Source of the DNA: an uncultured Peptoniphilus sp.
GTDB taxonomy: Bacteria > Bacillota > Clostridia > Tissierellales > Peptoniphilaceae
Reading direction: 5' to 3'
Length of the DNA: 26,650 nt
Assembly (NCBI GenBank): GCA_902465645.1
Contig: CABQNX010000015.1
Location: 1 to 26,650 of the forward strand
Positions 8,145 through 16,208 of the stretch are shown in pieces. Numbering within the stretch: position 1 is the stretch's first letter; each line of letters starts with the position of its first letter. Below the pieces are notes generated by a model. It was not told the origin of the DNA. It worked only from the letters and a program-made list of their open reading frames with translations, and did not search any database. The position numbers and the translations under genes are program-made.

Positions 8145-8170
8145 TATAATAATATCGATAATTGTTATCA
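8145..8170 (+). promoter_or_regulatory. -10 element overlapped downstream by a Fur-box-like operator
   Basis: TATAAT at 8145-8150 is followed, at the expected transcription start, by CGATAAT-T-GTTATCA (8156-8170). This matches the 7-1-7 Fur box TGATAAT-N-ATTATCA at 12 of 14 defined positions, with GATAAT and TTATCA exact. The -35 is poor (TTGTTA at 8117-8122, 22-bp spacing). A repressor bound here would cover the start site. Match to the consensus is seen directly; control by Fur and iron is inferred. Confidence 0.7.
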
Positions 8171-8205
8171 GTTATTTTTTATTTAATAAAGAGAGGTGTT
8201 ATATT

Positions 8206-9951
8206 TTGAAATTATACAAAAAATTATTTTCCTACATACCTGAGAGAAAACTTCACGGTATTCTTGCATGTCTACTTACAACGGTGGGCATTGTTTTAGA
8301 ATTTTATGCTTATTATTTAATTTGGATTTTGCTAAAGAATGTTTTTACTGGTGGGGTCTTGTCAGAAGGAAGAAGTCTTGCTATAAAAATTTTATTTTTA
8401 TTTATCGCCTATGGTATTTTATACTTTATGGGACTATGGATGAGTCACTTGGCAGGATTTAGGCTTGAAACACGTCTTCGTGAAAGAGGTATAAGGCATC
8501 TTCTTGGGGCATCTAATACTTTTTTTGACCTACATAATTCTGGAGAAGTGAGAAAAATAATTGACAACAATGTGGAGCAAACCCACATGATTGTGGCGCA
8601 TTTAATTCCAGATCAAACAGCAGCATTTTTGACTCCCATACTTATGATTATCTTGACCTTTGTATTGGATTTATACCTTGGAATATTTTTTATTGTCATT
8701 GTACTAATAAGTTTAGTCCTTGTAAAAAATATGATGGGTGATCAGTCCTTTATGAAGAAGTACATGGATATGCTTGACGAAATGAACGCAGGTGCAGTTG
8801 AGTATGTAAGGGCCATGCCTGTAGTAAAGATTTTTAATGCACCCCTAATTGGGTTTAAAAAACTTTATGATTCGATTCTAATTTATAAGGAGATGGTCTA
8901 TAAGTATTCTATGTCTTGCAGGTTTCCATTTGTCCTATTCCAATGGCTTTTAAATATTTTTATAATTACGCCAATATTCTTTGGAATCTTTATGGTAAAT
9001 AGGGGAGCTGACCCAGGTCTTTGGGCTGCAAAAATTTTATTTTTCACTTTGTTCATGGGAATATTTTATTCCAACACAATGAAAATTATGTATGTTTCCA
9101 TGTATATATTCCAAGCCAACTCTGCTGTGGATAATCTTGAAAATTTATTCAAGGAGATGAAGGAGAAAGAAATAGAATTTGGAAGCCAAAGAGAATTTTT
9201 AAATAAAAATATTGAATTCAAGAATGTAGACTTCTCTTATGACGGAGAAAATAAAATTTTAGATAACTTTTCTCTCAGTCTTGAAGAAGATAAGGTCTAT
9301 GCTTTGGTGGGTAGTTCGGGTTCAGGTAAGTCGACTATTGCAAAATTAATTTCTGGCTTGTATCCAGTTGACTCAGGAGAAATTTTAATTGGAGACAAAA
9401 ATATTTCTTCTTATGACAAGGAAAGTCTAATGAAAAATATAGGAATTGTTTTTCAAAATCCACAACTCTTCCAGGGTATTTCCATTTTTGAAAATGTTAA
9501 GCTTGCGAAAAGTGATGCCTCTGATGAAGAGGTATTAAGGGCATTAAAAATTGCAAGGTGTGACGAGTTCATAGACAAATTTAAAGATGCTTATGATGTA
9601 GTGATTGGAGCAGAAGGTGTAAATCTTTCTGGGGGAGAAAAGCAAAGGGTAAGTATTGCTAGGATTTTCTTAAAGGATCCAAAAATTATTATTATGGACG
9701 AAGCTTCAGCAGCTGCTGATCCTGAAAATGAGTATGAATTACAAATTGCCTTAAAGGAATTAATAAAGAATAGGACTACAATTATGATTGCCCACAGGCT
9801 CACTTCCATAAGAGGAGTGGATGAAATTCTTTTAATCGAAGATGGAAAGCTAATTGAAAGAGGAAGCCACGATATACTTTACAAGGAAGACAGCAAGTAT
9901 AAGAAGTTTGTAGAAATGTATAATAGTGCAAATGAATGGAGGGTTGACTGA
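8206..9951 (+). CDS. ABC half-transporter (membrane domain + ATPase), first of a pair
   Basis: Exporter-fold ABC protein: six-helix membrane domain (about 1-310) fused to an ATPase. Motifs: Walker A GSSGSGKST (369-377), Q-loop FQNPQ, signature LSGGEKQR (474-481), Walker B with Asp498 and Glu499, and His530. All catalytic residues are present. The D-loop region reads SAAAD where many relatives have TSALD. It starts with TTG behind AGAGGTG, and its stop overlaps the next half-transporter's ATG by one base, so the two probably form a heterodimer. Proteins of this fold export drugs or peptides, but the YbtP/YbtQ and IrtA/IrtB pairs import iron-siderophores. The Fur-like site and the ECF and AraC genes downstream favour that second reading. 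Substrate not proven. Confidence 0.9.
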   Translation: MKLYKKLFSYIPERKLHGILACLLTTVGIVLEFYAYYLIWILLKNVFTGGVLSEGRSLAIKILFLFIAYGILYFMGLWMSHLAGFRLETRLRERGIRHLLGASNTFFDLHNSGEVRKIIDNNVEQTHMIVAHLIPDQTAAFLTPILMIILTFVLDLYLGIFFIVIVLISLVLVKNMMGDQSFMKKYMDMLDEMNAGAVEYVRAMPVVKIFNAPLIGFKKLYDSILIYKEMVYKYSMSCRFPFVLFQWLLNIFIITPIFFGIFMVNRGADPGLWAAKILFFTLFMGIFYSNTMKIMYVSMYIFQANSAVDNLENLFKEMKEKEIEFGSQREFLNKNIEFKNVDFSYDGENKILDNFSLSLEEDKVYALVGSSGSGKSTIAKLISGLYPVDSGEILIGDKNISSYDKESLMKNIGIVFQNPQLFQGISIFENVKLAKSDASDEEVLRALKIARCDEFIDKFKDAYDVVIGAEGVNLSGGEKQRVSIARIFLKDPKIIIMDEASAAADPENEYELQIALKELIKNRTTIMIAHRLTSIRGVDEILLIEDGKLIERGSHDILYKEDSKYKKFVEMYNSANEWRVD

Positions 9952-11672
9952 TGAAAAATTACTTAAAAAATCGCTTTGGACTTACAGATAAGGGGGCAGA
10001 GGGTGCCCTAGTTGCAATAAGATATTCCAGCCTAAAGAACCTTTCTTATATGTTACCTATGTTCCTTCTTATGTATGTAATGCAAGGCTTGTTAAACTTA
10101 GGGGACTTTAGTCCAAGTCTTTCGGTCATTGCCTATGTAATAATTGCTCTTCTTATGATTTTTGTAATTAATAGGGACTACATTACAACTTACAATGAAA
10201 CCTATAAGGAATCTGCAAATCTTAGGATAGAAATTTCTGAAATAATTAAGGACTTGCCTCTTAGTTTTTATTCAAGCAGAGATTTAACAGATCTTTCTCA
10301 AACAATAATGAAAGACGTAGAGGCAATTGAGCATGGACTTTCCCATGCAGTGCCAGGCTTTTATGGCTTTATAATAAATCTATTCATTATTTCGATTTTG
10401 TTACTAATTGGGAATTTAAAACTTGGGCTTGCAGTTATAATTCCAATTTATATTTCTGCTATCTTGAGTTTGCTTTCCAGCAGGATACAAAAGAAGGGAG
10501 TAAGGTCCTACTACAAGGAGCAAAGGAAGTCCTCAAAGATGTTCCAAGAACTCATTGACCTATCTACAGAGATCAAGTCCTATAATTTAACTGAAGATAA
10601 GGAAAAAAGTGGCGTTGACTTTGTTAGGTCCTTAGAAAAGAAGCAAATTAAGTCGGAACTGGGACAAGTTATCCCCATTGTTTCTGCAACAGTTGTGGCA
10701 AATTTATCCCTTGCCCTTGCAATATATGTTGGATTAAATAGCTTAATAGATGGAGAAATAAACATCTTGTATTTTGCAGGCTACTTATTTGCTTCAGCAA
10801 GATTAATTGATGGAGTTGCTGCCTTCAACCAATTTTATGGAGAGTTAATGTATATTGATTCGCCAGTTGAAAAGATAAAGGCTCTAAGGAATGAAAAAAT
10901 TCAAAAAGGAAAAGAAGCAGAATTAAGGTCCTTTGACATTAAAGGAGATAAGGTTTCCTTCTCTTATCTCCATGACAAAAAAGTTATAGATAATATTTCC
11001 TTTAAGGCCTTGCAGGGAAAGACTACTGCCCTTGTTGGTCCATCTGGTTGTGGTAAGTCTACCTTAATAAAATTAGTGGCAAGGCTATATGATTATGACT
11101 CTGGAAAAATCACAATTGATGACAAGGAAATAAAAAATATTGACACACAAGACTTATTCAAACACATTTCCATGGTCTTTCAAGATGTAACCCTCTTTAA
11201 CGGATCAGTGATGGAAAATATTAGGCTGGGCAGGTCCAGTGCCAGTGACGAAGAAGTCCTTGAAGCGGCAAGACTTGCCAACTGCGATGACTTTGTAAAG
11301 AAATTGCCAAGGGGATATGAAACAGAAATCGGCGAAAATGGTTCAAACTTATCTGGAGGAGAAAGGCAAAGAATTTCCATAGCAAGAGCCTTCTTAAAGG
11401 ATGCAGAAATAATTCTTTTAGATGAAATTGCCGCATCACTTGATGTGGAAAATGAAAAGTACATCCAAGAATCTTTGAATAAATTAACAAAGAATAAAAC
11501 TGTCATAATAATATCCCACAGGATGAAGTCAATAGAAAATGTAGACCAAATAATTGTTATGAAGGACGGAAAGATTGAAGACTTTGGAAGACATGACGAA
11601 CTACTAAAAAGAAGTAAGACTTACAAGAAGATGATTGAGTCATCCAAGAAGTCAGAAGAATTTGTATACTAG
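9951..11672 (+). CDS. ABC half-transporter, second of the pair
   Basis: 573-residue partner of the preceding gene, with the same order of membrane domain (about 1-305) and ATPase. Motifs: Walker A GPSGCGKST (363-371), Q-loop FQDVTLF, signature LSGGERQR (467-474), Walker B with Asp491 and Glu492, and His523. Both nucleotide sites of a heterodimer would therefore look catalytically competent, unlike many heterodimeric exporters that have one degenerate site. One-base overlap (TGATG) with the upstream gene suggests coupled translation in equal amounts. Eleven bases separate it from the ECF S-component gene. Likely role: with its partner, import of a metallophore or heme, inferred from context. 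Confidence 0.9.
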   Translation: MKNYLKNRFGLTDKGAEGALVAIRYSSLKNLSYMLPMFLLMYVMQGLLNLGDFSPSLSVIAYVIIALLMIFVINRDYITTYNETYKESANLRIEISEIIKDLPLSFYSSRDLTDLSQTIMKDVEAIEHGLSHAVPGFYGFIINLFIISILLLIGNLKLGLAVIIPIYISAILSLLSSRIQKKGVRSYYKEQRKSSKMFQELIDLSTEIKSYNLTEDKEKSGVDFVRSLEKKQIKSELGQVIPIVSATVVANLSLALAIYVGLNSLIDGEINILYFAGYLFASARLIDGVAAFNQFYGELMYIDSPVEKIKALRNEKIQKGKEAELRSFDIKGDKVSFSYLHDKKVIDNISFKALQGKTTALVGPSGCGKSTLIKLVARLYDYDSGKITIDDKEIKNIDTQDLFKHISMVFQDVTLFNGSVMENIRLGRSSASDEEVLEAARLANCDDFVKKLPRGYETEIGENGSNLSGGERQRISIARAFLKDAEIILLDEIAASLDVENEKYIQESLNKLTKNKTVIIISHRMKSIENVDQIIVMKDGKIEDFGRHDELLKRSKTYKKMIESSKKSEEFVY

Positions 11673-11683
11673 GAGATGATAAA

Positions 11684-12265
11684 ATGAAAAAATTTGGAAT
11701 ACGAGATTTAGTAAATGCCGGTGTATTTTCACTTTTAACTGTAATGGCAACTTGGTGTGGAGGTATGATAGGCTTTATACCTGTACTTATGCCTCTAGTT
11801 CCCTTTACTTGTGGTTTGGTTTCAGGACCAGTCTTTATGCTTTATTCAACAAAGATAGATAAGTTTGGCATGGTTTTTATCATGGGTATAGTCTTTGGGC
11901 TTGTATTTTCAATGTCAGGCCATGGGCTAATAGTTCTGCCTGCCATAATTATATTGTCTTTAATTTGTGAAGTTATATTAAAAAGGGGCGGCTACAAGTC
12001 AATAAAGACTGCAAGACTAACTTATACAGTATTTATGATTTTTGCGGCTGCAAATTTAATACCAATTTATTTTGCTAGAGATGCCTTTGTTCAATCTTTA
12101 ATCGACCAAGATTATGGAGCCGCATATGCAGAAAAATTATTATCTGTTATGCCAAATTGGTCCTTTATACTTGTAGTCCTACTAGGCATGTTAGGTGGAT
12201 ACCTAGGCTGCACTATTGGAATTAAAATCCTAAATAAGCACTTCAAAAAAGCAGGAATGGTTTAA
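11684..12265 (+). CDS. ECF transporter S component, Trep_Strep (MptS-like) family
   Basis: 193-residue, strongly hydrophobic protein with about five to six membrane helices and a basic C-terminal end (KILNKHFKKAG, 179-189). This size and basic tail match the TIGR02185 'Trep_Strep' family, treated as substrate-binding S subunits of energy-coupling factor transporters. Known family substrates are poorly defined. The start at 11684 has AGGAGATG in front. The stop overlaps the EcfT gene by one base, so S, T and A are made from one message: a dedicated (group I) ECF transporter rather than one sharing a common module. Confidence 0.75.
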   Translation: MKKFGIRDLVNAGVFSLLTVMATWCGGMIGFIPVLMPLVPFTCGLVSGPVFMLYSTKIDKFGMVFIMGIVFGLVFSMSGHGLIVLPAIIILSLICEVILKRGGYKSIKTARLTYTVFMIFAAANLIPIYFARDAFVQSLIDQDYGAAYAEKLLSVMPNWSFILVVLLGMLGGYLGCTIGIKILNKHFKKAGMV

Positions 12266-12960
12266 TGAAAATCGAATTTAGGACAAAAATATTTTTAACA
12301 AATGTAATAGGGATTGCTGCCATTGAAGGTTCTCTTGGAAGGAGATATTATTATCTTGGGATTCTAATAGCAATCTTTCCCTATTTACTTTCATTATTTG
12401 ATAGAAAGTGGTCCCTTTTAATTAAGGGACTTTTATATACTTCTGTGGCAGTCTTAGCACAAAGACTCTTGCTTAATCTTTCGCAAAATTTTTGGACAAT
12501 GATTTTAAATCTTTATATAGGAATAATTATAAGAGTTTTGCCTGGATTTATGATGGGTTACTATGCTATAGTTACAACAAAAATGAGTGATCTTGTTTAC
12601 TCTTTACAGAAAATGAGACTGCCAAATTTTTTGATAATTCCAGTTTCTGTAATGTTTAGATTTTTTTATTCAATAAAGGAAGATTATAAGAAAATAAATG
12701 AGGCTATGTATATGCATGGACTAACTATGAAAAATTTTTTCAAAGATCCTGGTAAGATTTTGGAATATAAGTTTGTTCCACTTTTAATGATTACATCACA
12801 GACTGCTGATGATGTTGCTATATCAGCAATGACAAGGGGAATGAGAGTTGATGGAGATAGGTCATCTATTTCTAATGCAAGCTTTAAGTTACAAGATTAT
12901 GTATTAATGATCTTTGGAATTTTTATAATTATTTTATTCATCAGGGTGAAAATATGTTAG
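12265..12960 (+). CDS. EcfT, transmembrane coupling subunit of an ECF transporter
   Basis: 231-residue membrane protein of the CbiQ/EcfT family, which links the S component to the ATPases. It has four or more hydrophobic segments and two short coupling motifs in place of the usual Ala-Arg-Gly pair: MHG at 150-152, within EAMYMHGLTM, and TRG at 190-192, within AMTRGMR. The ATG overlaps the previous stop (TAATGA), and the 3' end overlaps the EcfA gene by seven bases. Shorter than many EcfT proteins (about 260). Confidence 0.85.
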   Translation: MKIEFRTKIFLTNVIGIAAIEGSLGRRYYYLGILIAIFPYLLSLFDRKWSLLIKGLLYTSVAVLAQRLLLNLSQNFWTMILNLYIGIIIRVLPGFMMGYYAIVTTKMSDLVYSLQKMRLPNFLIIPVSVMFRFFYSIKEDYKKINEAMYMHGLTMKNFFKDPGKILEYKFVPLLMITSQTADDVAISAMTRGMRVDGDRSSISNASFKLQDYVLMIFGIFIIILFIRVKIC

Positions 12961-14360
12961 AGTTTAAAAATTTTTCTTTAGCCTATGAAAATTATGAGGG
13001 CAAGGAAAATACAATATTTGAAAATATTAATCTTTCCTTTGAAGAAGGCAGTGTAAATGTAATAAGTGGCGAGTCAGGTTCAGGAAAGTCAACTTTTATA
13101 AAGTTAATTAATGGAATTATTCCAGAGATAAATAATGCCAAAATTTCGGGTCAGCTTTTATTTAAGGGAAAAGATCTATTTGACGAGAATATAAGCGAGA
13201 GGAGTCAATATATTTCTACAGTTTTTCAAAATCCAAAAAATCAATTCTACTGCATCAATTCAAGTGATGAGATGGCCTTTGCTCTTGAAAACAGAAATGT
13301 AAAAAGAGAGGAGATACTAAGTAAAATAGATTACTATACAAGGATTTTTGGGACAGATAAATTACTTGATAGAGATTTATTTAAATTGTCAGGTGGAGAA
13401 AAACAACTTGTTGCTATTACATCTGTTGCCCTAATGGACAATGAAATTTATATTTTTGATGAACCTTCTGCCTCTCTCGACAATAATTCTATTGAGAGAT
13501 TAAAAAATATTATTGAGATATTAAAGGAAAAGAAAAAAATTATAATTATTGCAGAACATAGACTTTACTACCTAAGGGATATAATGGATAAGCTTTTTGT
13601 CATAGAGGATAAAAAAATAAATTCCTACGAAAGAGAAGAGCTTAATGATGAATTTATAAAAAATCATAAGCTGAGAACTTTAAAGGAAATAAAAAAGGAA
13701 GATTTGAATAAGGATAAATACATAAAAAAATCTTTTTTTGACAAAAACTTTGGCCATGACAAAATAATGGAGTGTCGAAACTTTCGCTGTAAGTATAGGG
13801 GAAGTGAAAAGGTAATTTTTGATTTTAACCTATCCTTTGACAAGGAAATTTATTTTATAATTGGAGCCAATGGGATAGGAAAGACCTCTTTTATAAGAAA
13901 TATCTGCGGACTTAATAAGGGGCAAAGGGGAGACTTATACTATGGGTCTGAGAAGATAAAGAGATCCTATGAAGAAATTTCTCTTGTTATGCAAGATGTG
14001 AACTATCAATTATTTACAGATTCAGTTTACTCAGAAATTTCCATAGTATCAGATGATGATCTATTAAAGGAAAAAATCTTGCGTGATTTGGGACTTTGGG
14101 ATAAGAAGGACAGACACCCTCAAGTCTTGTCTGGAGGAGAGAAGCAGAGGCTTGCCCTTGGGCTAGCCCTTGCTAGCGAGAAGAAAATAGTTTTGTTAGA
14201 TGAACCAACTTCTGGCTTGTGCCTAAAGAATATGAAAAAATTAATTGGTTTCTTAAAGGAAATGAAAAAGCAAAACAAGACAATTATTATAATCACACAC
14301 GATTATGAATTTATTAAGAGTACAGATGAAAATATTTTGGAGTTTGTAAATGAAAAATAA
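12954..14360 (+). CDS. EcfA, tandem double ATPase of an ECF transporter
   Basis: 468-residue protein with two complete ABC ATPase domains in one chain. Domain 1: Walker A GESGSGKST (39-47), Q-loop FQNPKNQF, signature LSGGEKQL (145-152), Asp169-Glu170 and His202. Domain 2: Walker A GANGIGKTS (304-312), Q-loop MQDVNYQLF, signature LSGGEKQR (392-399), Asp416-Glu417 and His449. The Q-loops with NQ/YQLF are typical of EcfA proteins. Usually EcfA1 and EcfA2 are separate genes; fused forms occur in dedicated systems. It overlaps EcfT by seven bases and the AraC gene by eleven. Confidence 0.9.
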   Translation: MLEFKNFSLAYENYEGKENTIFENINLSFEEGSVNVISGESGSGKSTFIKLINGIIPEINNAKISGQLLFKGKDLFDENISERSQYISTVFQNPKNQFYCINSSDEMAFALENRNVKREEILSKIDYYTRIFGTDKLLDRDLFKLSGGEKQLVAITSVALMDNEIYIFDEPSASLDNNSIERLKNIIEILKEKKKIIIIAEHRLYYLRDIMDKLFVIEDKKINSYEREELNDEFIKNHKLRTLKEIKKEDLNKDKYIKKSFFDKNFGHDKIMECRNFRCKYRGSEKVIFDFNLSFDKEIYFIIGANGIGKTSFIRNICGLNKGQRGDLYYGSEKIKRSYEEISLVMQDVNYQLFTDSVYSEISIVSDDDLLKEKILRDLGLWDKKDRHPQVLSGGEKQRLALGLALASEKKIVLLDEPTSGLCLKNMKKLIGFLKEMKKQNKTIIIITHDYEFIKSTDENILEFVNEK

Positions 14361-15282
14361 TAAGTATTTAGCTTCCTGGGACTTTGAGGTCGTCGATGAT
14401 AATGATGATTTTATAGAATATCAAGGGATAAGCCATTCAAAAAATAAAATGAAAAGTTATAAACTCTTCCCAGGACTTATGCTCATGTATATCAACTTAA
14501 GGGAAAGGTATCAGGTGCAAGCCTCTGATAGTAAGGGGAACAAGGGTTATAGGATTTCTTATAGCTATGAAGGTAATTACTTTACCTATATCAATGATAC
14601 AAAAATTTTAATAACTAGAGAAATTTTTATTGGCAAGGCCCTTCCCTATGCAAGAGAATCCTATACGACCAAGGACAGGGTTCAAGCCTTTAACTTTTTC
14701 ATTTTTGAAGACCAGATAGATAAGAATTCCTTTTACGGGAAAATTTTAGGGGAATTTTTGAAAAAAATGAATTTCATAAAGGATATGGGCTTTGTTTATA
14801 AAAACGAAAGACTAATTCAAAGAGCTAATGAACTTATCCAAGTCTTAAAAAGTGAAGATATCTTGGGGATTTCTATAAAGGCTCTGGATTTAATTTACGA
14901 TATTACACGAGAAAAAACTTCCGAAATAAGAAAATCTTATCAAAAGGAAGAGGGAAGTGAGAAAATTATTTTAATTGAAGAGTTTATTAAAAATAATTTA
15001 GACAAGGATATTACTTTAGATTTGCTTACAAAGAAATTTAAGATTTCTAAGTCAAACTTAAATAATAAATTCATTAGAAAATTTCAGTACACTCCTATAA
15101 AGTACTTAAATAATTTGAGGATGATGAAGGCAGAAGAAATTTTGACTAATACAGATAAAAATATAACAGAAATTGCCATGGAACTTGGTCTCACAAGTCC
15201 ATCAAATTTCACAAGGTCCTTTAAAAAATTTACGGGACTAAGTCCAAGTGAATACAGAAAAAAAGAAGCTCTAAGTGAATGA
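14350..15282 (+). CDS. AraC-family transcriptional regulator
   Basis: 310-residue regulator. The C-terminal third (about 205-303) is a double helix-turn-helix: ITLDLLTKKFKISKSNLNNKF for the first and ITEIAMELGLTSPSNFTRSFKKF for the second, ending in the typical TGLSPSEYRK. The first 200 residues form a sensor region I cannot assign with certainty. Size and layout resemble YbtA/PchR, which sense siderophores. The gene overlaps EcfA by eleven bases and is the last of the operon, so it would be made together with the transporter; a positive loop on this operon is the simple guess. The terminator stem begins inside its 3' end. Confidence 0.88.
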   Translation: MKNNKYLASWDFEVVDDNDDFIEYQGISHSKNKMKSYKLFPGLMLMYINLRERYQVQASDSKGNKGYRISYSYEGNYFTYINDTKILITREIFIGKALPYARESYTTKDRVQAFNFFIFEDQIDKNSFYGKILGEFLKKMNFIKDMGFVYKNERLIQRANELIQVLKSEDILGISIKALDLIYDITREKTSEIRKSYQKEEGSEKIILIEEFIKNNLDKDITLDLLTKKFKISKSNLNNKFIRKFQYTPIKYLNNLRMMKAEEILTNTDKNITEIAMELGLTSPSNFTRSFKKFTGLSPSEYRKKEALSE

Positions 15283-15292
15283 GCTTCTTTTT
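15262..15292. terminator. terminator overlapping the AraC stop codon
   Basis: AAAGAAGCTC pairs perfectly with GAGCTTCTTT around a nine-base loop, and Ts run to 15292. The AraC stop TGA (15280-15282) lies at the loop/stem border. The minus-strand gene ends 13 bases away, and the A-run on the left could make this work in both directions. Confidence 0.85.
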
Positions 15293-15304
15293 AATGTTTA
15301 AATT

Positions 15305-16099
15305 TTATAAAGTAAAGGAACCAATGTAATAATATTTGCCATCGTCCTTTAGGTCTATTGTCCATTTCTTTTCGATTCCCATAGTCTTAAGCATCTCTTC
15401 CATGTAGAAAAGGATAACGCCCATGTCTATTAGTGATCTTGAGTCTTCGTCAGATTTTACCATGTAAGCGTGAACTTCGCTGCCCTTAAGGACGAATCTC
15501 CAAGGTTGGAAGTTCTTGTGGCTTGGTGCATATCTAACAGATGAGAAGACATCAAAGACTCCGTAGTTTTCAAGAGTTTCAATGGAAATTGGATTTCCCA
15601 ATGTGTCAGCAAATACAATTTCATCTACATTAAGTCTTGAGCTTGTAACTTCTGGATCAAATAATTTTTTCTTTTGTCCATAGCCAATTGCAATAAGGTA
15701 GTCGATACCTGTTCCATTTTCGCCGAAGATTGCCTTCTTAGTTTCTTCATCAACGTCATCTACTGTTATCCAGCATGTGTCTAAGTCAAGGTCGACTATT
15801 TTTGTGTTTAGCTTTTCAAGGCAGTAGCCACCCTTTAAGATGTTAAGTGGTTTGTCGTTTGTTATGTCTAGTGCAATGTAGTGTGGAGCTTCGATCATAA
15901 CTCCAGAATAACCAGCCTTGCCCCTAAGACCTTCTGCTACGATTTTTCCGTTTTCGTAAAGTGAAAAATTTATTTCTCCTTCTTCTTGATCTAGTTCATC
16001 CATAAGTAATTTTATATTTTCTAAAGAATCCCTTGGTACTGTATCCTTCTTAAAATTTCTCACTGATTTTCTTTTTTGTAAAAAGTTTGTCATTAACAT
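15305..16099 (-). CDS. nitroreductase-like FMN protein (TM1586-type)
   Basis: 264-residue protein resembling the double-domain putative nitroreductases. FMN-binding features visible are RKSVRNFKK (10-18) near the N-terminus and the SSVRYAPSHKNFQPWRF stretch (186-202) in the second half, which matches the family's 'apSa.N.QPW.f' block. Substrate unknown; such proteins reduce quinones, nitro compounds or similar. The start at 16099 has GGGGGAT in front; a second ATG lies two codons in. It is read away from the helicase gene, and its own extended -10 lies about 33 bases upstream. Confidence 0.78.
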   Translation of the reverse strand: MLMTNFLQKRKSVRNFKKDTVPRDSLENIKLLMDELDQEEGEINFSLYENGKIVAEGLRGKAGYSGVMIEAPHYIALDITNDKPLNILKGGYCLEKLNTKIVDLDLDTCWITVDDVDEETKKAIFGENGTGIDYLIAIGYGQKKKLFDPEVTSSRLNVDEIVFADTLGNPISIETLENYGVFDVFSSVRYAPSHKNFQPWRFVLKGSEVHAYMVKSDEDSRSLIDMGVILFYMEEMLKTMGIEKKWTIDLKDDGKYYYIGSFTL

Positions 16100-16131
16100 A
16101 GTAATCCCCCTTAAAGCTCTTTCATACTAAG

Positions 16132-16140
16132 ATTATACCA
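16132..16140 (-). promoter_or_regulatory. extended -10 promoter of the nitroreductase-like gene
   Basis: On the minus strand TGG-TATAAT is an extended -10 element, 33 bases before the ATG. The -35 region (TATTTT) is weak. Confidence 0.6.
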
Positions 16141-16176
16141 TAATGAAGAGCTTAAAAATAGATTTAAAATAATCGG

Positions 16177-16196
16177 CCTATAGTTTAAACTATAGG
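16177..16196. repeat. 20-bp perfect palindrome between divergent genes, overlapping a ribosome site
   Basis: CCTATAGTTT followed by its exact reverse complement. The last GG begins the helicase ribosome site AGGAGGAGGG (16194-16203). TAAAAT at 16165-16170 could be a -10 for the helicase transcript, which would place the palindrome at the very start of the RNA. It may be an operator for a dimeric regulator or a translation-controlling hairpin. Confidence 0.6.
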
Positions 16197-16208
16197 AGGA
16201 GGGATAAA

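Noticed and set aside
11180..11506. 108-codon minus-strand frame inside the second ABC half-transporter
   Set aside because: Antisense to the Walker B and signature region of a clear ATPase; a shadow with no start signal.
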